Assembly: GCA_903916735.1 (NCBI GenBank)
Contig: CAIWXX010000133.1
Location: 1 to 61,034, forward strand
Direction: 5' to 3'
DNA: 61,034 nucleotides
From: an uncultured Acidobacteriota bacterium
GTDB taxonomy: Bacteria; Acidobacteriota; CAIWXX01
Below the pieces are notes generated by a model. That model did not search any database. It saw nothing but the letters and a program-made list of their open reading frames with translations, and had not been told where the DNA came from. This document shows positions 1-7,847 of this stretch, piece after piece. The first letter of the stretch is position 1. Each line of letters opens with the position of its first letter. A program made the position numbers and the translations under genes.

Positions 1-1150
1 CCAGCTTGCCCCGGCATTTGTACTTTTGAATATGCCTTCACCATTAATGCCGGCATAAAGGATTTTGGGGGTCGTTGGGTCGATCGCAAGAACACTGACA
101 AAGGTTTCCTTTAACCCGGTATTGATGGCTTTCCAACTGGCGCAGGCATCGGTGCTCTTGAAAACACCACCTCCTCCCGTCCCTGCGTAGATGGTTGCCG
201 AGTGTGTTGGATCTACCTGAAGACCATGGACAGTCACACCATTCAATTTTGCATTGGTGGCTTTCCAGGTCGTGCCGGCATCGGTGCTCTTGAAAACGCC
301 TCCGCCGTTGGTGCCTGAATAAATGGCGGCGGAGCTTGCTGCAATAACACTAATGTAACGATTCGTCAATCCGGTATTGATGGCTATCCAGCTGACTCCT
401 GCGTTGACGCTTTTAAAAACGCCGCCCCCGCTCGTCCCCGCATAGATGCTTGCCGGATTCATTGGGTTTATTACAAGGGCATAGATGTAATGATTCGTCA
501 AACCTTTGTTAGCAGGTTTCCAGGTCATCCCGCTGTTTATGCTTTTAAAAACACCTGACCCCTCAGTGCCCGCGTAGATGGTTGTTGGGGTCTTCGGATC
601 GATCCTGAGAGAATAGACATAACTGTTCGTTAGTCCCGTGTTCTTGGCTATCCAGCTTGAGCCTGCGTTGGTACTCTTAAACACGCCGCCATCCATTGTG
701 CCCGCATAGATGGTTGTCGGGATCGCTGGGTCTATCGCCAGAGCATAAACGCGGGAGCTCGTCAACCCGGCATTTATCTCATCCCAGCTTGTGCCGGCGT
801 TTGTGGTTTTGTATATGCCGGACTCGGTGGCCGCGTAAACGGTTGCCGGGTTCGTTGGATCTATCTCAAGAAAATTGACGAAAAGATACGGCGTCCCAGG
901 GCTGACCATCTTCCATTTTGAGCCGCCATTCGTACTCTTGAATAATCCACCACCCCCTGTGCCCATATACACGATCGCCGAATTCGATGGGGTTATCGCA
1001 ATGGCAGAGATGAAGTGATTTGTCACCCCTGTGTTGATCGCATTCCAGGTCGAGCCTCCATTGATGCTCTTGAAGACACCCATGCCCCAGGTACCCGCAT
1101 AAACAATTGCCTGATTCGTTGGGTCTGCCCCAAGAGCCCAAATAGGGCCA
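1..1150 (-). repeat. Tandem about 129-bp coding repeats of the propeller gene
   Basis: Direct repeats of about 129-132 bp tile this stretch. Each encodes one 43-44 residue propeller blade and begins around FKSTNAG-SW. The copies are diverged at the DNA level but share phrases such as TATGCGGGCAC and TGGATAGCC. Unequal recombination between copies could change blade number. Confidence 0.75.
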
Positions 1151-1257
1151 CCATACGGCCCATTCGATGTCCAGATATTATTTCCAGCGGATGCGACGCC
1201 GGAGGTGAACAGGATGATACACAGCACGACGCAGGACACAGTCAACATTCGGCGCAT
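1..1257 (-). CDS. Secreted BNR/beta-propeller repeat protein, cut by window edge
   Basis: The reading frame is open for 419 codons and runs off the left edge, so the C-terminus is missing. The ATG at 1255-1257 has a strong ribosome site, AAGGAGG, a few bases upstream. The first about 24 residues form a signal peptide ending in GVASA, so the product is exported. The rest is about nine tandem repeats of roughly 43 residues with the pattern DPTNP-TIYAGT-GGGVFKSTNAG-SW. These are Asp-box-like repeats as in BNR, sortilin or photosystem II stability-factor (YCF48-like) beta-propellers. No catalytic residues can be assigned; the likely role is an extracellular or periplasmic propeller that binds or scaffolds something. 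The nearest gene, the polymerase at 1473, is divergent. Repeat class is fairly certain; function is unknown. Confidence 0.8.
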   Translation of the reverse strand, partial: MRRMLTVSCVVLCIILFTSGVASAGNNIWTSNGPYGGPIWALGADPTNQAIVYAGTWGMGVFKSINGGSTWNAINTGVTNHFISAIAITPSNSAIVYMGTGGGGLFKSTNGGSKWKMVSPGTPYLFVNFLEIDPTNPATVYAATESGIYKTTNAGTSWDEINAGLTSSRVYALAIDPAIPTTIYAGTMDGGVFKSTNAGSSWIAKNTGLTNSYVYSLRIDPKTPTTIYAGTEGSGVFKSINSGMTWKPANKGLTNHYIYALVINPMNPASIYAGTSGGGVFKSVNAGVSWIAINTGLTNRYISVIAASSAAIYSGTNGGGVFKSTDAGTTWKATNAKLNGVTVHGLQVDPTHSATIYAGTGGGGVFKSTDACASWKAINTGLKETFVSVLAIDPTTPKILYAGINGEGIFKSTNAGASW

Positions 1258-1472
1258 TGTTTCCTCCTTATTTGGGAGCCAATTGGTCGTAATTCTAAAG
1301 ACTGAGATCGACACAGTCAACCCTGAATCCGCAATCACCTCCGATCACCGACCTCGAGTGACCCATTTTGATTCCGGCGATCCGGCAGGGAATGACTTTG
1401 ACTCGATCAGTTCAATATGCGCATTGGTCGGATTTCGCCTTCACCCCTTTTTGAGCTACACTTGTAATCGCA

Positions 1473-2819
1473 GTGACGGTTCAAATTGATTCTAAACAGC
1501 CCCAAGCGGGGATTCTTCCTCGCAGCAAGCACTGCATCTCGCGTTCCCACATCGACCCGGACGCGCTGAAGGTTCTCTACCGCCTTCACCGGAGCGGCCA
1601 CGCCGCTTACCTCGTCGGCGGAAGCGTTCGCGACCTTCTTCTCGGGCGAACACCTCGCGACTTCGACATCGGAACGGATGCACATCCCGGACGCTTGCGC
1701 CGCTTGTTTCGAAACTGCCGGATCATCGGCCGGCGGTTCAAACTCGCGCACATTCTTTTCCAGGACAACAAGATTATCGAGGTGGCAACATTCCGCCGCC
1801 ACGCCGAAGCGGTTGCAAGCAAATCGCAACCCGCGCGTCCTGAATTCAACACTTTCGGCACGGCCGCCGAGGATGCGCTTCGCCGTGACATCACAATCAA
1901 CGGCCTCTTCTACGATATCGCCACATTTTCGGTGATCGACTATGTCGGCGGGCTTCAGGATCTCAAGAACCGCTGCATCCGTACCATTAAAAATCCCACC
2001 ACCAGTTTTACTGAAGACCCAATCCGGATTGTTCGCGTGATGAGGCACGCCGCGCGCACAGGATTCCGGATTGAGCCGGAAACCTGGAATGAAGTCATGG
2101 CTCGTCACAAAACCGTCATGACATGCTCGATGGATCGGCTGCGCGAGGAGTTCTACAAAGACCTCTCTTCAATGAAATTAGCCCCCCTTTTTGAAATTTT
2201 CCATGCCTCCGGCTTCCTCTATACTCTCTTTCCCGAATTCGAATTGAGAGGGCCGGGTCGACTTCCTGAGAGAATAGCGTTCCTTCACCGCTTGCTCGAC
2301 GCAGCGGCCGCCATCGACCGCTGTGTAGCGACATCATTGGAACCGCCGACGCCATCTCTACTGCTCGCCATGCTCCTGATGCCCTATTTCAGCATGAACG
2401 CTTGGAGGACGGTTCCGAAGAAGGATCTGCATTTGTCGGCGTTTCTCCACGAGCGCCTCGACGCGCTCCTCGCTCCCCTGCTGCATCGGATCAAGATCCC
2501 CCATGATCTTCACGTCGCCATTTTCCAAACCGTCATCATCTGCGAAAAAATCAGGCAGGCCGTTTACTCGAGAGGATCAATCCCTCATTCCCTGTATCCT
2601 GCTCAATATTTCCAACAGGGGCTGGCGCTCTATCGAGCCGATCTCGAAAGCCGGGGCGAAACTCGGGAAACAGTCGATCAAGCCAAAATCGCATCAGATG
2701 ACCAACGACATGTCAGACGGCGGAGGCGGAGAAAGCCGGAACAAAGAGCGCCGGCAGGAGATCATCATTCGCAGAGCAATGAGGCGCGCGGCGTGAACCC
2801 CTCAGTACACAAAGACTGA
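1473..2819 (+). CDS. pcnB: PcnB-type poly(A) polymerase / tRNA nucleotidyltransferase family
   Basis: This is a class II nucleotidyltransferase of 448 residues that adds nucleotides to RNA 3' ends. The head domain has LVGGSVRDLLLG (GGSVRD at 49-54) and the metal-binding DFD at 63-65, followed by the LFRNCR-IGRRFKLAHI stretch typical of PcnB rather than of short CCA-adding enzymes. The RNA-binding DPIRIVRVMRHAARTGF motif follows near 190. The C-terminus carries a run of six arginines around 414-420, as in PcnB basic tails that bind RNA. The start is GTG at 1473 and no clear ribosome site is visible, so the exact start is uncertain. Whether it makes poly(A) tails or repairs CCA cannot be decided by eye; the PcnB-like motifs favour poly(A). 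It converges on the kinase at 2847. Confidence 0.85.
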   Translation: MTVQIDSKQPQAGILPRSKHCISRSHIDPDALKVLYRLHRSGHAAYLVGGSVRDLLLGRTPRDFDIGTDAHPGRLRRLFRNCRIIGRRFKLAHILFQDNKIIEVATFRRHAEAVASKSQPARPEFNTFGTAAEDALRRDITINGLFYDIATFSVIDYVGGLQDLKNRCIRTIKNPTTSFTEDPIRIVRVMRHAARTGFRIEPETWNEVMARHKTVMTCSMDRLREEFYKDLSSMKLAPLFEIFHASGFLYTLFPEFELRGPGRLPERIAFLHRLLDAAAAIDRCVATSLEPPTPSLLLAMLLMPYFSMNAWRTVPKKDLHLSAFLHERLDALLAPLLHRIKIPHDLHVAIFQTVIICEKIRQAVYSRGSIPHSLYPAQYFQQGLALYRADLESRGETRETVDQAKIASDDQRHVRRRRRRKPEQRAPAGDHHSQSNEARGVNPSVHKD

Positions 2820-2846
2820 CGGGGATTTCCGATTCGGCGCGTGCTC

Positions 2847-4901
2847 TTATGGCCCGCCGCCGGGCACGTCTCCTTTGGCTGCCTGCATATCCGTATCGGA
2901 AGCAGGCGGCCCTTCTACCAGCTCCTCGATCGTCTTGATCAGATCTTCACTTCGGAAAGGTTTGGAGATGTAAGCAGCGACGTCCTGCTCCGAGAGCTGG
3001 CTGGCAATTTCTTCAGGGGCGAAGCCGGAGAGGACTGCAATGACCGAATCCGGTGTCAATGACCTCAACCGCTTGATAAGGTCAATCCCATTCATCCCTG
3101 GTATGGCGATGTCGATGAGGTAAACCGGAAAGACCGTCCGCGCCGCCTTTTCGAGAGCATCATCACCACTCGAGGCCGTTTCGACATCCCACGCACGTAA
3201 CGTCAGCAGATCACGAAGAGCATAGAGAATGTCCGGTTCATCTTCCACAATCAGGATGCGCCGTATGGAAACAGCGGGGAAGCGTCTCGGTTTTGGTTTG
3301 GCTTTTCCAGACCACGGGTTCACAGGGAGCCGGATGCGGATTGTCGTACCCCCTCCCTCGTTATTTTCAGCAAGAATCTCCCCTCCATGGTTCTTCACGA
3401 TCCCATGTGCGGCGGCCAATCCGAGCCCCATACCTGGGATGGATCCCGACCCCATCGGTGCCTTGGTCGTATAGAAGGGTTCGAAAACATGCCCGATGAC
3501 TCTCTCAGGGATTCCAGGGCCAGTGTCTCGAAAAGCTATTTCAATACCCTGATCAATCGGGCGAATGATGACGCTGAGGCGGCCGCCCTTTTCCCGCATC
3601 GCATCACGTGCGTTGGCAATGACATTGGCGAATGCCTGGAGAAGCCGCTCGGGCTCTGCGCCCAGCAGTTCGATATCGGAAAATTTTCGCACAACTGTGA
3701 TATTCAATGTCGAGAAGTCGGATTTGAAGAGTCCCAACGAGGTTTCCACAAGATACCGAATGTCGGTCGGACGCACACTCAGAGCGCTCCGCCGGGCAAA
3801 ACTCATGAGTGCATCCGTAATTCGTAGTGTTCGATCTGCACACGCAGCCGCAGATTCGGCGGCGCGACGGATTCGATCGGGGGTCGGATTGAGCGCGGCC
3901 AATTCCACTTGCCCTCGCACAGCGCACAAAATATTGTTGAACTCATGTGCGATGCCTCCCGCCAGCGTGCCCACAGCAGCCATTTTTTCAGACTCGATCG
4001 CAGCCTCCCGGGTCTGCCGGAGTTCCTCGGTTCGATCTGCCACCCTTGTTTCCAGTATGCATTGTTGCTCTTCAAAGTCGGCTCGCGCCTTCGCGAGTTT
4101 CACTGTCATATCGTTAAAAATTTCCTGGAGGTGTCCAATCTCGTCACTGCGATGCAACTCAAGCTTTGTTGTCTCGAAGTTCCCCGCGGCGACCTGCGAG
4201 AGGGCATCGCCAAGCTGTCTGATCGGCTTTGTGAAGTGCTTCGCAAGAAAATTGGCCATCAGAAGCGAGAGACACACGCCCCCTAAAAAAGCGAGAACCG
4301 CCATAAGCTCCAGTTTCCACTCCTCACGATTCACCTCCATCGCATCGATATCGATACCGAGAAGTGCGACGGCCTTATCGTTCGAGTCTCTAATTGGGGC
4401 ATATCCTGAAAGCCAGGACCCTTTCGCATCACTCGACAATTCACGATCTGTAACGGGGCCATGGATTGCTTTCTGAAGTTCAGGACTGGCGACCTGGTAC
4501 ACTTCGCCAACCCGGCCAAATCTCTCCCGCGGCTCAGACTCGACGTTATTATTTGATTCGGCCTCATCCGCTCCGTCAACGATGAGGAGGTAAGAATTGG
4601 GATCCGGTGACCGGCGCATTGCGAAGATAGAATGAATATCAGGATTTGCCTGTTTGATGCGCCGGAGCATCGCTTTGATTTCGGCATACTCGGGCAATTT
4701 TTCATCCGCAGGCATCCGCACACGATCGAGTTTCTCCGCATCAACCATCAGGGAGGCGGTTGATACGATGCCGATGAGCCGGCTCCTGAGGTTGTCGCGA
4801 GTCACATTCCGCGCTCTGTTATAGAAGAGATTGATCGTGAGAGAAGTGACGAGAATGAGCACGGTGCTCATGCCGAGAAACAACTTGCTTCTGAACCTCA
4901 T
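2847..4901 (-). CDS. Membrane hybrid histidine kinase with C-terminal receiver
   Basis: A 684-residue sensor kinase. TM1 lies at about 7-27 and TM2 at about 198-218, enclosing an extracytoplasmic sensor region of about 170 residues that looks Cache-like. A HAMP linker (about 219-270) and a coiled coil follow. The dimerisation/H-box is GGIAHEFNNIL with phospho-acceptor His319. ATP-binding boxes are N (NVIANARDAM near 430), G1 (DTGPGIP near 460) and G2 (GMGLGLAAAHG near 490). A receiver domain fills about 548-655, with acidic residues in VEDEPD, phospho-acceptor Asp597 and Lys647. The output is probably intramolecular or phosphorelay signalling; no DNA-binding domain is present and no cognate regulator is adjacent. 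The signal sensed is unknown. Confidence 0.9.
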   Translation of the reverse strand: MRFRSKLFLGMSTVLILVTSLTINLFYNRARNVTRDNLRSRLIGIVSTASLMVDAEKLDRVRMPADEKLPEYAEIKAMLRRIKQANPDIHSIFAMRRSPDPNSYLLIVDGADEAESNNNVESEPRERFGRVGEVYQVASPELQKAIHGPVTDRELSSDAKGSWLSGYAPIRDSNDKAVALLGIDIDAMEVNREEWKLELMAVLAFLGGVCLSLLMANFLAKHFTKPIRQLGDALSQVAAGNFETTKLELHRSDEIGHLQEIFNDMTVKLAKARADFEEQQCILETRVADRTEELRQTREAAIESEKMAAVGTLAGGIAHEFNNILCAVRGQVELAALNPTPDRIRRAAESAAACADRTLRITDALMSFARRSALSVRPTDIRYLVETSLGLFKSDFSTLNITVVRKFSDIELLGAEPERLLQAFANVIANARDAMREKGGRLSVIIRPIDQGIEIAFRDTGPGIPERVIGHVFEPFYTTKAPMGSGSIPGMGLGLAAAHGIVKNHGGEILAENNEGGGTTIRIRLPVNPWSGKAKPKPRRFPAVSIRRILIVEDEPDILYALRDLLTLRAWDVETASSGDDALEKAARTVFPVYLIDIAIPGMNGIDLIKRLRSLTPDSVIAVLSGFAPEEIASQLSEQDVAAYISKPFRSEDLIKTIEELVEGPPASDTDMQAAKGDVPGGGP

Positions 4902-5040
4902 GGCTGTCCCACTCTCAGTTGCGGAGCCGAACGCCGGCTTGATCTTCCACCCACTTTAGCACAGGCAGGGTCGCTGATGCACGCCGAATTCAGATGAGCG
5001 CCCGGACATCCGAACGTCGGCCTTTTCGGTGCTTCCTTCT

Positions 5041-5598
5041 TCAGCGTCCCCGCAATATCTTTCGATATCGTTCCGCTGCGTTGCGAGTGAATGCGTCCAC
5101 CAACTCCCTGTAGAGGGAAGTCCGGCTGAGCCATGGATAGCTCAACCGGAGAAATATCGGGCCTTTGACATCGAGGAAAAACCGCCGTCGTTCTTCCATT
5201 GGAAGAGTCGCACACCCATTCAGGTTGTCGATGAGATCGCATACTTTTAGTGCCCAGGCTTCACGATCGTTGGCGTGACGCAGTTTCTCTACCAACAGCA
5301 CCCAGCGGCGATTTTTATCGGTATCGTTCGGATCGTGGGTCGCCAAATCAACAAGCCGAACGGTCCGCGTCGAGAAGCCGAGATCGCGGAGCTCCTTGAG
5401 GGTCGTCCCGCCGTCTTCGACGATGTCGTGAAGCAAGCCGGCCAAAACAACATCTTGCCTGTAGCCGTGACGCCGAAGCCGCGTCGCCACGCGAAAGCTG
5501 TGCAGATGGAGACGCTCAGCCTTCATCCCTTTCCGGAATCCCCTGATGCGTGCGCGAACGAGTTTGGCAGCGACATCACCGAGCCGACGGCGTCCCAC
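5041..5598 (-). CDS. HD-domain hydrolase resembling small alarmone hydrolases
   Basis: A 185-residue HD-superfamily metal-dependent phosphohydrolase. His33, then LLHDIVED (His57-Asp58, with the HDxxED pattern) and a later Asp in KVCDLIDNLNG give the metal-site layout of the RelA/SpoT hydrolase domain. HDxxED is the known signature of (p)ppGpp hydrolysis, and the length is close to stand-alone Mesh1-type hydrolases. There is no synthetase, TGS or ACT domain. It starts inside the end of tag (23-bp overlap), so the two are translationally coupled. An alarmone role is inference; a different nucleotide could be the substrate. Confidence 0.7.
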   Translation of the reverse strand: MGRRRLGDVAAKLVRARIRGFRKGMKAERLHLHSFRVATRLRRHGYRQDVVLAGLLHDIVEDGGTTLKELRDLGFSTRTVRLVDLATHDPNDTDKNRRWVLLVEKLRHANDREAWALKVCDLIDNLNGCATLPMEERRRFFLDVKGPIFLRLSYPWLSRTSLYRELVDAFTRNAAERYRKILRGR

Positions 5599-6202
5599 GC
5601 ATCACCTCTTTGTACCGATAGCAATCCACAATATGATCATTGACGAGCCCTGCCGCTTGCATGAAGGCATAGCAGATGGTCGAGCCCGCGAATCGGAATC
5701 CCCGGCTGACCAGGTCCTTGCTCATCGCATCGGATTCCGGTGTCGTCGCCGGTATTTCCTTAAGGCTCCGCCGGGCATTTTTCCGCATCGACCCACCGAC
5801 AAAACGCCATATATATGAGTCAAAGGTGCCGAATTCGCCTTGGATTTTCAAGAAAGCCTTGGCATTCCAGATGGCGGCTTCGATCTTGAGGCGATTCCGG
5901 ACGATCCCCGCATCTGACATCAACTCATCCATCTTTTTTTGACCATAGCGCGAAATCTTCCGGGCATCAAAATCATCAAACGCACGCCTGTAATTTTCAC
6001 GTTTTCTGAGAATCGTCAACCAGCTTAAACCCGCTTGCGCTCCATCCAGAATAATCATCTCGAAGAGTTCCTGATCATTGTGAACTGGAACGCCCCATTC
6101 ACGATCGTGGTAATCAACGTAAATTGGATCACTGACCGACCACCCACATCTGATGATTTGTTCTTTTTGCATGCTCAAGAAAGCCTCACTGTTTTTTCTC
6201 AT
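5576..6202 (-). CDS. tag: DNA-3-methyladenine glycosylase I
   Basis: Tag is a base-excision repair enzyme that removes 3-methyladenine from alkylated DNA. The zinc site typical of Tag is visible: the Cys of RCGW and the His in DYHDREWG near the N-terminus, and His and Cys of NDHIVDC near the C-terminus. The DREWG-PV and LDGAQAGLSW motifs are family hallmarks. The frame can start at 6202, but Tag proteins usually begin just before the RCGW motif. The internal ATG at 6172 (MQKEQIIRCGW) is therefore a plausible true start, giving 198 rather than 208 residues. It is coupled to the downstream HD hydrolase. Confidence 0.92.
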   Translation of the reverse strand: MRKNSEAFLSMQKEQIIRCGWSVSDPIYVDYHDREWGVPVHNDQELFEMIILDGAQAGLSWLTILRKRENYRRAFDDFDARKISRYGQKKMDELMSDAGIVRNRLKIEAAIWNAKAFLKIQGEFGTFDSYIWRFVGGSMRKNARRSLKEIPATTPESDAMSKDLVSRGFRFAGSTICYAFMQAAGLVNDHIVDCYRYKEVMRGTPSAR

Positions 6203-6378
6203 TTCTCAATTAACAGATCGCACAGGATGTAAGAGGGGCTCCTCTCGATTATGTTTCATGCGGCAGCAATTCTCTTAACCATCAAAACGCCTTTACATCA
6301 TGGCGCCAGTATGGTCGAGGCCTCCAAGCTCTGTCAATCAGAACGAGTGATTTCTTCATGTGCCACGCACTTTGAATG

Positions 6379-6711
6379 CTAGTTGTCTTTGCGTGACACA
6401 TCCGAGATCGTTCTCTGGTTCTCATCCTTGATCCACATTCGTTGGAAGACAGCATCCTGGCCCGCATCCAGGAACTCTTTCACCCTGACAAAATTCTCAT
6501 CTGCCATCTCCATCAGGTAAAAAATGCATTTCTTCCAAGCTTCCACTCAGGGGTTGCACATCAGTAAGTCAGCCGGGTGCAATTCCTTCAGCGTGGCCCA
6601 CTCGAAAAGTGGCTTGAGGTGAATGAAACCTGTCTGGTCGCCCGGCGGGCTCAGGACGCATACGAATATCTCCATCTCAACGGACAGGAGATGCCAACAG
6701 CCGTCTCTCAT
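6379..6711 (-). pseudogene. Decayed or interrupted small gene of unknown family
   Basis: One reading frame runs from ATG 6711 to a TAG at 6379-6381, broken only by an in-frame TGA at 6547-6549. The first half (54 codons) contains phrases such as GFIHLKPLFEWATLKELHP. The second half (56 codons) contains AWKKCIFYLMEMADENFVRV and AVFQRMWIKDENQRTI. Both halves read like folded helical protein rather than random translation, and they join exactly in frame across the TGA. No family is recognised, though recombination-promoting nuclease-like relatives would be one place to look. A nonsense-mutated gene is the simplest reading; two small genes or stop readthrough are less likely. Confidence 0.4.
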
Positions 6712-7202
6712 TATCACGCATGAAAGTCACGACCAACAGCCTTTTGGGGAGTTGTACCCAACCTGGTTGGAGCCAGAACCAAAGACGGTGGCCGCAGCAC
6801 CCGCGACTCCATACCTCTCAGGAATGCAGGAGGGGAGGAATGCAGGAACGGAAGGTAGTGTGCCGGCTATGGTCGGTTCGTTCCTGGTTTCCTTACTTCC
6901 TGCATTCCCAAGAGGTTCGGATGGGATCTTGCATGTTCCGAAGATCTTGCCATTTCGTGTCGACATTTCGCCGTTAAAACACGAATAACCACCTCGCCAA
7001 GCATTGAGTGAGGGATTATCCATCAAGGCCACCCGGTGACACATTTGCAGTCGCTCTTGAAATATGAGTTTGATTATTCCTTTCCAGGCGACAGCTCTTT
7101 ATGATACAAATTGAAGAAAGCTGGAGCGTTCGTGAAGCAATAGATGCTCCGGGCGAATGCAGGAGTTGGATCAATCAACTCTTTGAGAAAAGGGAGACAT
7201 GG
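6712..7202. other. Intergenic stretch without a recognisable gene
   Basis: Short frames exist on both strands but none has a good start or protein-like composition. The stretch holds the inverted-repeat element at 6821-6908 and the leader of the Cache gene. Confidence 0.5.
6821..6908. repeat. Inverted/direct repeat element (GGAATGCAGG)
   Basis: GGAATGCAGG occurs at 6821-6830 and again at 6837-6846, and its reverse complement CCTGCATTCC is at 6899-6908. The second copy and the inverted copy extend to GGAATGCAGGAA. A nested inverted pair, GGAACG at 6845-6850 and CGTTCC at 6879-6884, allows an alternative inner hairpin. It resembles a small palindromic repeat unit (REP/MITE-like). No second copy was noticed in the window. 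Confidence 0.5.
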
Positions 7203-7658
7203 ATGTTTAACAAAACCCTGATGAATCTCGTAATCCTTACATCTTTGCTCATTGCAGCACCACTGGCATTTGCCGGGGCTAAGCCGGCTGATGCCCAAGC
7301 CATTGTTAAGAAGGGCATTGAGTATTACAAGGCCAACGGAAAGGCCAAGGCTCTCGCGGCGTTCAAGGATCCCACTGGTCCGTTTGTCAAAGGTGATCTC
7401 TACATCTACGTTCTGGATCTCAATGGCAAGGTTTTGGTCCATCAGAACGCCAACCTCATTGGAGAAAGCTTCCTGATGCTAAGGGACGCTGACGGCAAAG
7501 CGTTCGGATCCGAAATTGCCGAAATTGCCAAGGAAAAAGGAAGTGGCTGGGTGGACTACAGGCGGGAAAATCCCAAAACCAGGATTGTGGAATCCAAAAC
7601 CACGTATCTTGAAAAGTCGGACGATTTGATTTTCTGCAGTGGCGCCTTCAAACAGTAG
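7203..7658 (+). CDS. Secreted single-Cache-domain protein
   Basis: The ATG at 7203 is preferred over the upstream in-frame start at 7101: it has AAAGGGAG upstream and directly begins a signal peptide (MFNKTLMNLVILTSLL... ending LAFAGA). The mature part of about 125 residues matches a stand-alone periplasmic Cache sensor domain: YYKANGKAKALAAF, DLYIYVLDLNGKVLVHQN, GSGWVDYR, and a final YLEKSDDLIFCSGAFK. Such proteins bind small ligands and may feed a sensor kinase or chemoreceptor. No transmembrane or output domain is present. A hairpin terminator follows at 7691-7736, so the gene is probably monocistronic. Confidence 0.8.
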   Translation: MFNKTLMNLVILTSLLIAAPLAFAGAKPADAQAIVKKGIEYYKANGKAKALAAFKDPTGPFVKGDLYIYVLDLNGKVLVHQNANLIGESFLMLRDADGKAFGSEIAEIAKEKGSGWVDYRRENPKTRIVESKTTYLEKSDDLIFCSGAFKQ

Positions 7659-7690
7659 GGCATGCAGTCGAATCAAAAAATACCGCGACA

Positions 7691-7736
7691 AAGGAGGGGA
7701 GTGAAGTCGACGTGGCTTCGCTCCCTTTAGATTTTT
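7691..7736 (+). terminator. Rho-independent terminator after Cache gene
   Basis: The stem GGGAGTGAAG (7697-7706) pairs with CTTCGCTCCC (7716-7725) through one G:T pair and is followed by T-rich sequence (TTTAGATTTTT). Confidence 0.7.
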
Positions 7737-7847
7737 CAGCCGCCATCGTTTTCACTTTCAAAAGCATCAACTGTTTCCTCAAAATTCCCCTCATTTGTCT
7801 GTTTCAAATTTGACCTCCATGTTCCGTGAAGCTAAGATCTGATTCAT

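Noticed and set aside
1407-2108. Long leftward frame of 233 codons inside the PcnB gene
   Set aside because: It is antisense to a gene with clear family motifs and its translation resembles no protein.
3565-4476. Rightward frame of 303 codons inside the histidine kinase
   Set aside because: Antisense to HAMP and kinase motifs; Ser/Arg-rich composition typical of a shadow frame.
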